DNA of 64,000 nt. Source: Coriobacteriaceae bacterium (GTDB lineage: Bacteria; Actinomycetota; Coriobacteriia; Coriobacteriales; Coriobacteriaceae). Location: assembly GCA_902364645.1 (NCBI GenBank), contig CABJEP010000005.1:1-64000 (forward strand), in the 5' to 3' direction. The notes under the pieces were generated by a model, which had not been told where the DNA came from, made no database searches, and saw only the letters and a list, made by a program, of their open reading frames with translations. The position numbers and the translations under genes are program-made. Of the stretch, positions 1 through 9,032 are shown piece after piece (within the stretch, counting starts at the first letter, position 1; each line of letters begins with the position of its first letter).

Positions 1-17
1 TCTGATGACTTGAAGAA

Positions 18-48
18 GGGGGAGGCCTCGCGGCCTCCCCCTTTTTTT
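18..48 (+). terminator. Intrinsic terminator of a gene upstream of the window
   Basis: A perfect 10-bp GC-rich stem (18-27 pairs with 32-41, loop TCGC) is followed by seven T residues. The gene it ends lies left of the window. Confidence 0.85.
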
Positions 49-112
49 GCGTTTACGGGGCGTAAATGACTCAATTACACCAGACGATCTTGTTGTTTTC
101 GGTATTGAGCCT

Positions 113-580
113 TTATTTAAAGAAAATAAATCGTATAACAAGGGCAACTACTATGGCCGCAATGGTCAAAAGCAGAATTGTCAGCTGATGCTGCTTGCGT
201 CGTTTACTTGACGAAACGAAGATTGATTTTCCCTGTTTTGGCGTTTCGAGATAGCGAGCCGAATGCGTCAAGGTTTGCTTGGGTCGAGGCCCTCTTTGTT
301 GATGAGCGGCGGATGCTTTCATCGGCTCATCGCTAGCTGCGCTGTTTTTAGATAATGGTGCGTCTTTCAGATATACAGGGTCTCCCGAGGCAACGCCCAT
401 ATGTTTACGTCCCGTTTGGGCATCCTCGAGCGTTTGATATCGATTTCTCGTCACATAATCGGGCTCAGGATCATTAATGGGCTCTTGCGAGATGTGGGGG
501 CGATGGAACCGTGGCGGCTGCGTAGAAGTATCTTCGCCCTGCGTCGGCATAAACATATTGTTCTGGTTTTGGTCGTCCAT
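113..580 (-). CDS. Hypothetical protein with C-terminal membrane anchor
   Basis: A 155-residue protein I do not recognise. Residues 1-130 are polar, rich in Q, N, P, S and R, and probably disordered. Residues about 132-152 form one strongly hydrophobic helix (ILLLTIAAIVVALVIRFIFF) ending in a single Lys, so this looks like a tail-anchored protein with a cytoplasmic N-terminus; no signal peptide is seen. The ATG at 580 has an AAAGGGC ribosome site just upstream. It is transcribed away from the Hsp20 gene, with a roughly 280-bp AT-rich divergent region between them. No domain or catalytic motif is visible, so no function is proposed. Composition is more AT-rich than the neighbouring housekeeping genes. 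Confidence 0.7.
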   Translation of the reverse strand: MDDQNQNNMFMPTQGEDTSTQPPRFHRPHISQEPINDPEPDYVTRNRYQTLEDAQTGRKHMGVASGDPVYLKDAPLSKNSAASDEPMKASAAHQQRGPRPKQTLTHSARYLETPKQGKSIFVSSSKRRKQHQLTILLLTIAAIVVALVIRFIFFK

Positions 581-762
581 GATGCCCTTTAGCTCGTTAC
601 CAACAACGTGTACGCGCTCATTGTAAGCCCCTTGTTATTTGTAGCTGCGAACATACTTCTTATTTAAGCTCTGGTTCAAAGAACCTTAACCTTACTAAGA
701 CCTGAGTCATACACACTTAGATATGCTTATAGTACTGGACTCAAAAAACTTTATAGTCGATG

Positions 763-791
763 TATATATGAGCACTGGGTGGGCATATATA
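763..791. promoter_or_regulatory. Inverted repeat upstream of Hsp20 (candidate operator)
   Basis: TATATATG (763-770) and CATATATA (784-791) are perfect inverted copies with a 13-nt spacer, 67 nt upstream of the Hsp20 start. It is not a CIRCE element (no TTAGCACTC) and not a clear HAIR element. It could be an operator or part of overlapping -10 regions. Confidence 0.35.
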
Positions 792-857
792 AGAGCGTCA
801 AAAGAAGTCTCAGTCACCTAGAAGATGACTCGGCAGTCCTTAAAAGGAGTGGTAAAC

Positions 858-1289
858 ATGGCAAGCATGGTTCCTTATCGTTCGGTTTTTGGCGTTCGTC
901 CTTCTGCTAGCTCGCTGTTCGATTTGTTTGATGATATGACCGATCTTGCAAACAACTCGATTGCTTCCAAGGCGTTCCCCGTTGATGTCGAGGACAAGGG
1001 CGATGGTTATGAGGTCAAGGCCTATCTGACCGGCGTCGCTAAGGATGATATCGACGTTGAGCTTAACGAGGGTCGCCTGTCGATTAGCGTGAACGTTGTG
1101 GAGGACGAGGAGAACGAGGGCAAGAACTTCCTGCAGAAGGAGTTTAGCTCGTACAGCGCGACGCGCGGCGTGTATCTGAAGGACGCTTCGAGCGAGGGCC
1201 TTTCGGCTAAGTATGCTGACGGCATCCTGACCGTTACGGTTCCCAAGATTGTCGAGAAGAAGAACGTTACGAAGATCTCCATCGACTAA
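858..1289 (+). CDS. Small heat-shock protein, Hsp20/alpha-crystallin family
   Basis: A 143-residue ATP-independent holdase chaperone that binds unfolding proteins in the cytoplasm. The start is the ATG at 858 because AAAGGAG sits just upstream; the in-frame ATG at 825 lacks a ribosome site. The alpha-crystallin domain covers about residues 35-135, with the family hallmark near its end (ADGILTVTVPK, the A-x-x-x-G-x-L-x-V-x-V-P motif). The C-terminal VTKISID carries the I-x-I-like anchor used in oligomer assembly. The gene is monocistronic: a terminator follows at once and the upstream region is divergent and AT-rich. Family is certain; the regulation is not clear from sequence. Confidence 0.95.
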   Translation: MASMVPYRSVFGVRPSASSLFDLFDDMTDLANNSIASKAFPVDVEDKGDGYEVKAYLTGVAKDDIDVELNEGRLSISVNVVEDEENEGKNFLQKEFSSYSATRGVYLKDASSEGLSAKYADGILTVTVPKIVEKKNVTKISID

Positions 1290-1323
1290 CGATGGCTCTG
1301 CTTCAATCGAGAGTATGAGTTAA

Positions 1324-1356
1324 GGGGGGCTGGGAAGTGATTCCCAGCCCCCCTTT
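1324..1356 (+). terminator. Intrinsic terminator after hsp20
   Basis: A 13-bp perfect stem (1324-1336 with 1341-1353, loop GTGA) is followed by TTT. It also lies just beyond the end of the convergent hydrolase gene and may serve both directions. Confidence 0.85.
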
Positions 1357-1370
1357 GTTGTCTTGAGGGG

Positions 1371-2180
1371 CTATTGAATGGTTGTCGGTTGATACTGGCT
1401 TGCAGGGCGTATCGAGAGCTTCCGTGGCCCTTGAAGACGGGTGGCAGAACTGCCGAGTTCATCATCGAGACTTGCATCAAGCGCGTTGGCATAGCTTTTG
1501 ACGGTAAGGCTTGGACGATTATTGTCCTGGCTGATGTGCATGGCGATGAGTTGTTCGGTGCGATCGGTAACAAGTTCGCGCGCGGCTTCGGCGGCCTGGT
1601 TGTTGGAGAGGTGCCCCTTTGTGGACAGGATGCGCTCCTGAAGAAAGCGGGGGTACGCTCCTTCGCGCAACATAGTTACATCGTGGTTACTTTCGAGCGC
1701 GAGAACTCGACAGTCTTTGAGGATGCCTATGGCCTTGCTCGATAACTCTCCGGTGTCGGTGGCAAACCCAATGGAATCATCGAGAGCATTAAATCGATAG
1801 CCGACAGGATTGATGACATCGTGCGATGTTGAGTAGGTTTGCACGTGGATGCCGGCAATGGGGAGCGTGTCGCCGGGGTCAAATTCCTCTACGGGCAGGC
1901 GCGCGAGGTTTTCTTTGCATGAAAGGGTGTCCCTGCTGGCAAAGAGGGGACCATGCCAGTGCTTGCACCATACATCGAGCCCCTTGATATGGTCACCATG
2001 CTCATGGGTGATTACAAGAGCGGCGACGTCGTCTGCCGAGAGGCCAAGCTCCGCCATGCGTTTAAGTGTCTCGCGGCGGGACAGGCCGTTGTCGATCATG
2101 ATGAGCCCCTGAGGTCCCTCGACGAGTGCGCAGTTGCCTTTTGAGCCGCTGCCGAGGATATGAAGGTGCAGGCGAGACAT
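1371..2180 (-). CDS. MBL-fold metallo-hydrolase, YycJ/WalJ-like
   Basis: A 269-residue metallo-beta-lactamase-fold protein. From the chosen start it reads MSRLHLHILGSGSKGNCALV, the typical WalJ/YycJ opening. The zinc motif HEHGDH is at residues 59-64, followed by the expected downstream metal-ligand regions (TSHDVINP, FATDTGE, SNHD). WalJ relatives are probable exonucleases linked to DNA repair and, in Firmicutes, to the walKR operon; no walKR is nearby here. An upstream in-frame ATG at 2261 would add 27 residues that do not resemble the family and would overlap tilS, so the start at 2180 is preferred. The gene is divergent from tilS with 48 bp between them. Fold certain, substrate unknown. 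Confidence 0.88.
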   Translation of the reverse strand: MSRLHLHILGSGSKGNCALVEGPQGLIMIDNGLSRRETLKRMAELGLSADDVAALVITHEHGDHIKGLDVWCKHWHGPLFASRDTLSCKENLARLPVEEFDPGDTLPIAGIHVQTYSTSHDVINPVGYRFNALDDSIGFATDTGELSSKAIGILKDCRVLALESNHDVTMLREGAYPRFLQERILSTKGHLSNNQAAEAARELVTDRTEQLIAMHISQDNNRPSLTVKSYANALDASLDDELGSSATRLQGPRKLSIRPASQYQPTTIQ

Positions 2181-2228
2181 AAGATTCCAAAGGATACAAT
2201 GAGTGCGGACGAATAGAGGAGGAAGCGA

Positions 2229-3770
2229 ATGCCAACGGTATCTCAGCACTATGGACATCATGCCGCGCCGAGGACGGATAAGAGCGCCCTGGCAACGCGG
2301 CAGGCCGCTGCCCCCGTAGTGCTTATGGTATCAGGCGGTGCGGACTCGACGGCGCTGCTCCTTATGGCTTGCACATCAAAGCTGGATATCCAGGACGGGC
2401 GCGGCGTCGCTCCCATTGCGCGCGAGCGATTGCACGTGCTGCATGTAAACCATCATCTGCGCGGGGAGGCATCCGATGGCGACGAGGCCTTTGTATGTGA
2501 CCTGTGCGCACAATACGGTTTGCCGCTGTGTGTTGAGCATGCCTATTTTGATGACGAATCGGGCAATATCGAGGCTGCGGCTCGCGAGGTGCGCTATGCC
2601 GCGGCACGGAGATACGTTCGCGAACTTTGTGCCGAATCGGGCGCACCGCGGACGGCGGCTCGTATCTGTACCGCGCATACTTCGTCGGACCGCGCGGAAA
2701 CATTTTTGATGAATGCCATTAAAGGGTCGGGTCCCGCGGGTCTATCGAGCATTCCGCGCCGTCGGAACATTGTGGTTCGCCCCTTGCTCGACCTCACGCA
2801 CGATGAACTCGTGGGCTATCTGCAGGTGCACGGTCAGCCATGGCGGGAAGATGAAAGCAACGAGGACGTTTCGTACCTGCGCAACTATGTGCGCCATCGA
2901 GTGATGCCGGTGGTGGCGCAGCGCAACGCGAGTGTCTGTAAGACGATTGGCGCCGCCTGCGAGATCTTGGGCGATGAGGATGCCTTTCTTTCCCAGCTTT
3001 CCGCACAGGCGTTTCGAAGCTGCCTGCGTAAGGAGGCGGCGGGTGCACTGGTTCTTGACGCTCGCCGACTGGCCGCGGCCGAGGTGGTGATTGCTCGGCG
3101 CATGGTGCGACTGGCAATTAAGCGTATCGACCCCGACGCTCGCCCGGAGATGCGGCATGTGGAGCGCGTGCTCGCCTGTGTCGCCGAAGGCTCGGGTTCG
3201 GTCACGCTGCCGGCGGGAATCGATGCGCGCGTGGAGTTTGGCATGCTGTCATTCAAGGCTCCGGCGGCGCGCGAGGGATTAGTTGCCGATTGGGTCACCA
3301 TTCCCGGTCGATTGCCGCTGGGGGCGGGCCGCATTCTTGTGGCAGAGCCGATGGCCGTCGAGCCGGGGTGTGATATTGTGCGCCGTGCCCGCGAACTCGC
3401 GGGTGCCGGAGGGGTGGTCGCGATGGTGGATGCTGCGACGCTGGGCTTTGCCGATCGCGATAACGAACGGATGCTCGCCGGCTCGCGCGGGGAGATTCCC
3501 GCCGAGGCGCGTTTGGCGCGTCTGTGGGTAGACGGTCCCGCGCCGGGGGATGTGATGTGTCCGTTGGGCATGAGTGGGCGAAGTAAGAAGGTATCCGACC
3601 TGCTCAACGAGGCTCGTATTCCCGTATCTGAGCGCTCTGGCGTACCCGTGGTAAGAACGGCTCCGGGAGGTGCCGTAGTATGGGTCGCAGGCGTTCGCAC
3701 GGACGAGCGTTTTAAATGCACGGCCGCAACGCGCGTGGCGTATCTGCTTCGTGTGGTCGATGCGGAATAG
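2229..3770 (+). CDS. tilS: tRNA(Ile)-lysidine synthase TilS
   Basis: Attaches lysine to C34 of the CAU-anticodon tRNA-Ile, changing both charging and decoding from Met to Ile; cytoplasmic and normally essential. The 513-residue protein has the N-type ATP pyrophosphatase loop SGGADS at residues 35-40, then the TilS core with LHVNHHLRGEASDGDEAFV and TAHTSSDRAETFLMNAIKGSG. The C-terminal TilS domain holds the last 90 or so residues. It is longer than the E. coli enzyme, mainly by a roughly 30-residue N-terminal lead. The ATG follows GAGGAGG. It stands before hpt and ftsH, the order kept in many Gram-positive bacteria, though 147 bp with a hairpin and a probable promoter separate it from hpt. Confidence 0.95.
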   Translation: MPTVSQHYGHHAAPRTDKSALATRQAAAPVVLMVSGGADSTALLLMACTSKLDIQDGRGVAPIARERLHVLHVNHHLRGEASDGDEAFVCDLCAQYGLPLCVEHAYFDDESGNIEAAAREVRYAAARRYVRELCAESGAPRTAARICTAHTSSDRAETFLMNAIKGSGPAGLSSIPRRRNIVVRPLLDLTHDELVGYLQVHGQPWREDESNEDVSYLRNYVRHRVMPVVAQRNASVCKTIGAACEILGDEDAFLSQLSAQAFRSCLRKEAAGALVLDARRLAAAEVVIARRMVRLAIKRIDPDARPEMRHVERVLACVAEGSGSVTLPAGIDARVEFGMLSFKAPAAREGLVADWVTIPGRLPLGAGRILVAEPMAVEPGCDIVRRARELAGAGGVVAMVDAATLGFADRDNERMLAGSRGEIPAEARLARLWVDGPAPGDVMCPLGMSGRSKKVSDLLNEARIPVSERSGVPVVRTAPGGAVVWVAGVRTDERFKCTAATRVAYLLRVVDAE

Positions 3771-3821
3771 CGTCCCACGCCAGCTATTCTGTGCGACGTT
3801 GACGGTATTCCCGCGCTGATG

Positions 3822-3861
3822 GCGCACGGGCTGGTAAATATACCCCGTGCGCTGCTAGAAT
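3822..3861. promoter_or_regulatory. Hairpin followed by a -10-like TAGAAT upstream of hpt
   Basis: GCGCACGGG (3822-3830) pairs with CCCGTGCGC (3844-3852); there is no T tract. TAGAAT at 3856-3861 is a fair -10 box, but no good -35 is seen at the right distance. This may mark the start of the hpt-ftsH transcript. Confidence 0.35.
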
Positions 3862-3917
3862 GTGTAGTTCGCGTCCATACGGCGGTGTGTGGGCGATAAG
3901 CACAAGAAAGGGTTGTC

Positions 3918-4466
3918 ATGGCTTCTCAACATCCGGATATCGAGAAGGTTCTGTTTACGCAGGAGGATATCGACGGTATCGTCTCTCGCCTAGGCGAGCA
4001 GATTACTCGCGACTACGCGGGTAAGGATCTGGTGCTGATTGCGGTCTTGCGCGGCGCCGTGGTCTTTATGGGCGACCTGATGCGCAAGATCGAGCTGCCG
4101 ACCAACATCGATTTCATGGCTGTTTCGAGCTATGGCGACGGTGTGAAGTCCTCGGGCATCGTGCGTATCATTAAGGACCTGGATATCGACATCCGCGGTC
4201 GCGACGTGCTGATCGTCGAGGACATTCTGGACTCGGGCCTGACGCTCAAGTATCTGATGAAGAACCTCGAGAGCCGCAAGCCCGCCTCGCTGGAGGTCGC
4301 CGCCTTCCTGTGGAAGGACGTTGAGGACCGTACCTCGGCCGTCACGCCCAAGTATGTTGGAACCCATTGCCCCGATGCCTTTGTGGTGGGCTACGGCCTC
4401 GACTATGCCGAGCGCTATCGTAACCTTCCGTATCTGGGCATTTTGAAACCGGAGGTTTATTCGTAA
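3918..4466 (+). CDS. hpt: Hypoxanthine phosphoribosyltransferase
   Basis: Purine salvage enzyme: hypoxanthine (or guanine) plus PRPP gives IMP (or GMP) and pyrophosphate. It has 182 residues, the usual size. The PRPP-binding signature VLIVEDILDSGLTL lies at residues 97-110, with the two acidic residues in place. The flexible-loop region with SSYGDGVKSSG is at 70-80, and the C-terminal DFVVGYGLDY-type purine site is present as AFVVGYGLDYAERYRNLPY. GAAAGGG precedes the ATG. Its stop codon is one nucleotide before the ftsH start, so the two are surely co-transcribed, which matches the conserved tilS-hpt-ftsH arrangement. Confidence 0.96.
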   Translation: MASQHPDIEKVLFTQEDIDGIVSRLGEQITRDYAGKDLVLIAVLRGAVVFMGDLMRKIELPTNIDFMAVSSYGDGVKSSGIVRIIKDLDIDIRGRDVLIVEDILDSGLTLKYLMKNLESRKPASLEVAAFLWKDVEDRTSAVTPKYVGTHCPDAFVVGYGLDYAERYRNLPYLGILKPEVYS

Positions 4467-4467
4467 G

Positions 4468-6606
4468 ATGCCCGATGACCGTAACGATAACAATTCCCAG
4501 ACTCCCCGGGAGCCTAAGATCCCGGGGATGCCCGGAGGCAAGAAGCCCACGCGTACGGGCTGGCTGTATTTTATTTTGGCTTGCGCGCTTCTGGGCTACG
4601 CCTTCTTTAACATGGGCTCCGGCTTTGCCAACTCCAGCAATACCGTTAAGCTCGCGACGAGCGAGATGGTCAACGCCATTAAGCAGGACCGTGTCGAAGA
4701 TTTGACCTATACGGTTCAAGACGGAAGCGTGGCGGGTCATTACTGGAAGACAAAAAAGGACAAGGGCGATACGAGCGAGCTCAAGAGCTTCTCCTCGACC
4801 TATGTCGGCTCCGATTCGCTTGCCGAGCTTATGGCGGAGCACCCCGATACCAAGTACATCGTCAACACCAATGACCCCGATTTTTGGGGCGACCTGGCGA
4901 TGAGCGTGCTTCCGACGATCGCCCTGATCGCCATCATGTTCTACTTTATGCGCCAGATGATGGGCGCCAACAACAGGAACATGCAGTTTGGCAAGACTAA
5001 CGCCAAGACCAACGAGGCCACGCGCCCCAAGGTCAAGTTTGAGGATGTTGCCGGTGTGGACGAGGCAGTCGAGGAGCTCGAGGAGATCCGCGACTTTTTG
5101 AGCGATCCGGACCGCTATCGCAAGCTGGGCGCCAAGATCCCGCGTGGCGTGTTGCTGGTTGGCCCTCCGGGTACTGGTAAGACCCTGCTGGCCAAGGCCG
5201 TTGCCGGCGAGGCGGGCGTGCCGTTCTTTAGCATCTCGGGTTCTGACTTTGTCGAGATGTTCGTGGGTGTCGGCGCCAGCCGCGTGCGTGACCTCTTTAA
5301 GGAGGCCAAGTCCCAGGCCCCGTCGATCATCTTTATCGACGAGATCGATGCCGTGGGGCGTCAGCGCGGAGCCGGTCTGGGCGGCGGTCACGACGAGCGC
5401 GAGCAGACGCTCAACCAGCTGCTGGTCGAGATGGACGGTTTTGAGGAAAGCGAGTCGGTCATCCTGATCGCCGCGACCAACCGTCCTGACATCCTGGATC
5501 CGGCATTGCTGCGTCCCGGTCGTTTTGACCGTCAGGTTACGGTCGACCGTCCGGATGTGAAGGGCCGCGAGCAGATCTTGCGCGTGCATGCCGAGAACAA
5601 GCCGATGGACGAGGACGTTAAGTTTGAGAAGCTCGCCCAGATGACCGTTGGCTTTACCGGCGCCGACCTGGCGAACTTGCTCAATGAGTCTGCACTGTTG
5701 GCTGCCCGCCGTCATCGTTCCGTGATCTCGATGGACGAGGTCGAGGAGTCGATGGAGCGCGTGATTGCCGGTCCGCAGCGCAAGGGTCGTGTGATGACCG
5801 AAGCCGAGCGCACCACGATTGCCTACCACGAAAGCGGTCACGCCCTGGTGGGCCACGTCCTGGAGCATTCCGATCCGGTTCACAAGATCTCGATCGTCAG
5901 CCGCGGCCAGGCGCTGGGCTACACGCTGCAGCTTCCGCAGGAGGACCACTTCCTCAAGACCAAGAACGAGATGCTCGACGAGCTTGCCGTGTTCTTGGGC
6001 GGTCGCGTTGCCGAGGAGCTCATGTGCGACGACATCACATCGGGCGCGAGCAACGATCTGGAGCGCGCGACCAAGATGGCGCGCGAGATGGTCACGCGCC
6101 TGGGCATGAGCGAGGAGCTTGGAACGCAGGTGTTTGGTGAGGCACAGCATCAGGTATTCCTGGGCCGCGATTACGCCGATCACCAGGATTACTCCGAGGA
6201 GACGGCGCGCCGCATCGATATCGAGGTTCAGCGCATCATGCGCGAGGCCCATCGCCGTGCGGTCGAGATTTTGGATGCCCGTCGCGATCAGCTCGATCTG
6301 ATGGCCAAGGTGCTGCTTGAGCGCGAGACCGTCGAAGGCGACGCCGTGAACGCCCTGCTCGACAACGAGTGGGATGCCTATCTTGAGCGCGAGGGCGATA
6401 TCCTGGCGGCCAAGGAGGAGCGCAATGCCAAGGCGGCCGGCATGCCGACCAAGAAGCGTGCGCCTCGTATGAGCGAGGAGGAGCTTGCGGCGGACGCCGC
6501 GGCATTTGCGCAGGCGGCTATGCAGGAAGATGCAGAGATCGCATCCGATGATGCCGGCGATGACTGTGCCGTCAATGCCGGTGCCGACACCGACGACGAC
6601 AAATAG
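4468..6606 (+). CDS. ftsH: ATP-dependent zinc metalloprotease FtsH
   Basis: Membrane-bound AAA+ protease that extracts and degrades membrane and short-lived cytoplasmic proteins as a hexamer. The 712-residue protein has a first membrane helix at about 25-43, an extracytoplasmic domain, and a second helix at about 143-160. The AAA+ module carries Walker A GPPGTGKT at 232-239, Walker B IIFIDEID and the second region of homology with the arginine finger (RPGRFDR). The zinc site HESGH is at 454-458. The tail after about 620 is acidic and alanine-rich, as often seen in Actinobacteria. The start lies one base after the hpt stop, so translation is probably coupled. A terminator follows. Confidence 0.98.
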   Translation: MPDDRNDNNSQTPREPKIPGMPGGKKPTRTGWLYFILACALLGYAFFNMGSGFANSSNTVKLATSEMVNAIKQDRVEDLTYTVQDGSVAGHYWKTKKDKGDTSELKSFSSTYVGSDSLAELMAEHPDTKYIVNTNDPDFWGDLAMSVLPTIALIAIMFYFMRQMMGANNRNMQFGKTNAKTNEATRPKVKFEDVAGVDEAVEELEEIRDFLSDPDRYRKLGAKIPRGVLLVGPPGTGKTLLAKAVAGEAGVPFFSISGSDFVEMFVGVGASRVRDLFKEAKSQAPSIIFIDEIDAVGRQRGAGLGGGHDEREQTLNQLLVEMDGFEESESVILIAATNRPDILDPALLRPGRFDRQVTVDRPDVKGREQILRVHAENKPMDEDVKFEKLAQMTVGFTGADLANLLNESALLAARRHRSVISMDEVEESMERVIAGPQRKGRVMTEAERTTIAYHESGHALVGHVLEHSDPVHKISIVSRGQALGYTLQLPQEDHFLKTKNEMLDELAVFLGGRVAEELMCDDITSGASNDLERATKMAREMVTRLGMSEELGTQVFGEAQHQVFLGRDYADHQDYSEETARRIDIEVQRIMREAHRRAVEILDARRDQLDLMAKVLLERETVEGDAVNALLDNEWDAYLEREGDILAAKEERNAKAAGMPTKKRAPRMSEEELAADAAAFAQAAMQEDAEIASDDAGDDCAVNAGADTDDDK

Positions 6607-6619
6607 TCTTTGTGGCGAA

Positions 6620-6655
6620 AGCCTCTGCGGGGAAACCTGCGGAGGCTTTTTCTTT
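6620..6655 (+). terminator. Intrinsic terminator after ftsH
   Basis: An imperfect 12-bp stem (6620-6631 with 6636-6647) is followed by a T-rich tail (TTTTTCTTTT). Confidence 0.8.
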
Positions 6656-6663
6656 TGAGCGAT

Positions 6664-6727
6664 ATGTTGATTGGGGACAGACTTAAATGAGCGTTTTCAC
6701 GCATTTAAGTCTGTCCCCAATCAACAT
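6664..6727. repeat. Perfect 26-bp-arm palindrome with GGGGACAG core
   Basis: Arms 6664-6689 and 6702-6727 are exact reverse complements (26 of 26), with a 12-nt loop. The arm contains GATTGGGGACAGACTTAAAT. The GGGACAG/CTGTCCC core recurs in five other hairpins in this window (24371, 40325, 40388, 42502, 52399). There is no T tract after it, so it is not a simple terminator; it fits a REP-like mobile palindrome. Confidence 0.8.
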
Positions 6728-6782
6728 TGTGGCGCTCTAGTTGGCTAAAGCGTACAATAGCGCCTATGCGAAAGGGGAACAG

Positions 6783-7973
6783 ATGATCAACGAAACTATG
6801 TATGCTCGCGGTGCGGAAAGCTCCATCATCCGTGAGATCTTTAGCTATGGCCTTGAGCGCAAGGCACAGATCGGCGCGGAGAACGTATTCGATTTTTCGC
6901 TGGGTAACCCGAGCGTTCCGGCACCTGCCGCCGTGGCTGAGTCCATTAAGAAGGCCTTGGAGCTGCCGAGCGACCAGCTGCATGGATACACGCCTGCGCC
7001 GGGTCTGCCGCAATGTCGAGCAGCCGTCGCCGACTCGCTCAACCGTCGCTTTGGCACGAGCTATGAGGGCAAGGACGTCTTTATGACGGTGGGTGCCGCG
7101 GCTTCGCTCACCTGCACGCTCAATGCCGTTACGAACCCGGGCGATGAGGTTGTTGTTATCGCCCCGTACTTTCCGGAGTATCGCGTGTGGATTGAGAAGG
7201 CCGGCTGCACGTGTGTTGAGGCGCTCGCCGATGAAGATACGTTCCAGCTGAGCGTGGATAACGTGCTCAAGGCGATTACCGATAAGACCGCTGCCGTCAT
7301 TATCGACTCACCCAACAACCCGACCGGTGCAGTGTATACGCGCGATACACTGACGCGACTGGCCAATGTTTTACGCGAGGTCAACGCCAAGCGCGATTCC
7401 GAGAACCCAATCACGCTCATCTCTGATGAGCCGTACCGCGAGATCGTGTACGGTGCCGGGGTGCCTTGGGTGCCCTCGATCTACGAGAACACCGTGGTGT
7501 GCTACTCGTATTCCAAGTCGCTTTCGCTGCCGGGCGAGCGCGTGGGCTGGATTTTGGTTCCCAATACCAATCCGCAGGCTGCTCGCCTGATGCCGGCCGT
7601 TGCCGGTGCCGCCCGCACGCTGGGCTTCGTGTGCACACCGGCCCTCTTCCAGCGTGTAATCATCGACTGCATTGATGAACCGAGCGATGTCGAGGCCTAT
7701 GCGCGCAACCGCACCGCGCTTACCGATGCACTAGCGGAGTACGGCTACACCTATGTTGAGCCGGATGGTGCATTCTACTTGTGGGTGAAGGCGCTGGAGC
7801 CCGATGCGAATGCGTTCTGCGAGTGCGCGAAGAAGTACGAACTGCTCGCGGTGCCTTCGGATAGTTTTGGCATGCCGGGCTGGTTCCGCCTTGGCTACTG
7901 TGTGAGCTACGAGACAATCGTCAACTCGCTGCCTGCCTGGAAGCAGCTGGCCGACGAATATCGTCGAAAGTAA
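6783..7973 (+). CDS. PLP-dependent aminotransferase, class I fold
   Basis: A 396-residue fold-type I aminotransferase. It shows the SLGNPSVPAP and YTPAPGLPQCR openings, the SPNNPTG cofactor-ring motif, SDEPYRE and the PLP lysine in SYSKSLSLPGERVGW (K245), followed by the phosphate-binding Arg. The family (AspC-like, aspartate or aromatic/alanine type) cannot be narrowed to one substrate from sequence. The start at 6783 is chosen because AAAGGGG lies seven bases upstream; the longer in-frame TTG start at 6741 has none. It is not in an operon: a palindrome precedes it and a weak hairpin follows. Function in amino-acid interconversion is inferred from family only. Confidence 0.9.
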   Translation: MINETMYARGAESSIIREIFSYGLERKAQIGAENVFDFSLGNPSVPAPAAVAESIKKALELPSDQLHGYTPAPGLPQCRAAVADSLNRRFGTSYEGKDVFMTVGAAASLTCTLNAVTNPGDEVVVIAPYFPEYRVWIEKAGCTCVEALADEDTFQLSVDNVLKAITDKTAAVIIDSPNNPTGAVYTRDTLTRLANVLREVNAKRDSENPITLISDEPYREIVYGAGVPWVPSIYENTVVCYSYSKSLSLPGERVGWILVPNTNPQAARLMPAVAGAARTLGFVCTPALFQRVIIDCIDEPSDVEAYARNRTALTDALAEYGYTYVEPDGAFYLWVKALEPDANAFCECAKKYELLAVPSDSFGMPGWFRLGYCVSYETIVNSLPAWKQLADEYRRK

Positions 7974-8001
7974 AGCGCTCTGCTTACAATGTTTTACGTG
8001 A

Positions 8002-8036
8002 AACGGGGTTTGGTTTTAAGCCAGACCCCGTTGTCT
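8002..8036 (+). terminator. Probable hairpin terminator after the aminotransferase
   Basis: AACGGGGTTTGG (8002-8013) pairs with CCAGACCCCGTT (8021-8032) with one G-U pair. The tail is short (TTGTCT), so termination may be weak. Confidence 0.45.
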
Positions 8037-8132
8037 ATGCCGTTGTGTGATTGGGATGAAGCAGTTTTACGACTGCCGAAAGCTATGCGTACAATGAATA
8101 TACGCGACGGCCATACTGGACAAGGAGACCCG

Positions 8133-8954
8133 ATGCCCTACCTTCTTTCTTGTGATATTCATACTCATACGATGTTCTCTGCGCATGCGTACTCAACCAT
8201 CGAGGAGAACATCTATTGGGCGGCAGAGCGCGGCCTTCAGGTGCTCGGTTCCGCCGATCATTTAAGCTCGATGGTTACGCCTTGTCCCAATGACCTGCGC
8301 AGTTTCCAATTCTTTATTAACCAGGATATCTGGCCGCGCATTTGGAGCGGCGTGCTGGTGCTGCGTGGTGCCGAGGCCGATATCGTTTCGCTGGATGGAG
8401 GCCTGTTTGGCGAGGACATTCCCGTTTCGCTCGATATTGCCGGCGATTCGTACAGTCACCAGCATTCGCTGTTCGATTTGGTGACGCGTAATTTGGATTA
8501 TTTGGTGGCAAGCGTGCATAACCCGCAGTTTGCCGAAGGCGCGACGCTCGCCCAGACAACCGAGATGTACATCAATGCCCTGGATCACCCCAAGGTGTTC
8601 ATGCTGGGGCATACGGGGCGCTCGGGCGTGCCGTTCGATATCGATGAGGTGCTGCTGGCGGCCAAGGCCAAGCACAAGATTATCGAGATCAACAACCATA
8701 GTCTTGAACACGGTGTCGACACTGAGCATTGGGCCGTATGCCGCAAGATCGCCGAGCGCTGCGCCGAGCTGGGCGTGGGTATTGGCGTGTCGACCGATGC
8801 CCACATTGGCATGGCCATTGGCAAACTCGATCACGCGCGCAAGATGCTTGACGAGATTCACTTCCCGCTGGATTTGATCGTGACGCGCGACCGCGAGACG
8901 CTGCTGCGCGAGATGGCGGCAGCCGGCGTGTGCGACCTGCGCAAGGGGATGTAA
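8133..8954 (+). CDS. PHP-domain phosphoesterase, YcdX-like
   Basis: A 273-residue polymerase-and-histidinol-phosphatase fold protein. The metal-binding His pair H10-x-H12 is in CDIHTHTMFS, and further ligands occur in GSADHLS, ASVHNP, LGHTGRSG and GVSTDAHIG, so all PHP blocks are present. YcdX-like enzymes are trinuclear-metal phosphatases of poorly defined substrate. The start at 8133 follows AAGGAGA; the upstream in-frame ATG at 7989 would run through the preceding hairpin and has no ribosome site. A TACAAT box at 8090-8095 may be its -10. A strong bidirectional terminator separates it from the convergent methyltransferase. Confidence 0.88.
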   Translation: MPYLLSCDIHTHTMFSAHAYSTIEENIYWAAERGLQVLGSADHLSSMVTPCPNDLRSFQFFINQDIWPRIWSGVLVLRGAEADIVSLDGGLFGEDIPVSLDIAGDSYSHQHSLFDLVTRNLDYLVASVHNPQFAEGATLAQTTEMYINALDHPKVFMLGHTGRSGVPFDIDEVLLAAKAKHKIIEINNHSLEHGVDTEHWAVCRKIAERCAELGVGIGVSTDAHIGMAIGKLDHARKMLDEIHFPLDLIVTRDRETLLREMAAAGVCDLRKGM

Positions 8955-8975
8955 CGAGACTCATATGCCCAACGA

Positions 8976-9010
8976 AAGGGGGCGGTTCAAACGGGCCGCC
9001 CCCTTCTTGT
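8976..9010 (+). terminator. Bidirectional terminator between convergent genes
   Basis: AAGGGGGCGG (8976-8985) and CCGCCCCCTT (8996-9005) are perfect inverted copies. T-rich tails occur on both strands, so it can end both the PHP gene and the methyltransferase gene. Confidence 0.75.
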
Positions 9011-9032
9011 CCCAAAAATCTACCGGTGTTGG

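Noticed and set aside
763..791. CIRCE or HAIR heat-shock element before hsp20
   Set aside because: The repeat sequence and spacing do not match TTAGCACTC-N9-GAGTGCTAA or CTTGAGT-N7-ACTCAAG; only a generic operator is noted.
2885..3919. Long open frame antisense to tilS
   Set aside because: The GC-rich codon pattern of tilS leaves a long reverse frame with low-complexity Ala/Ser/Arg/Thr content and no ribosome site or motif.
4342..6252. A 636-codon antisense frame across ftsH
   Set aside because: It mirrors the ftsH codons and has a His/Leu/Gly-rich shadow composition. FtsH on the plus strand is complete.
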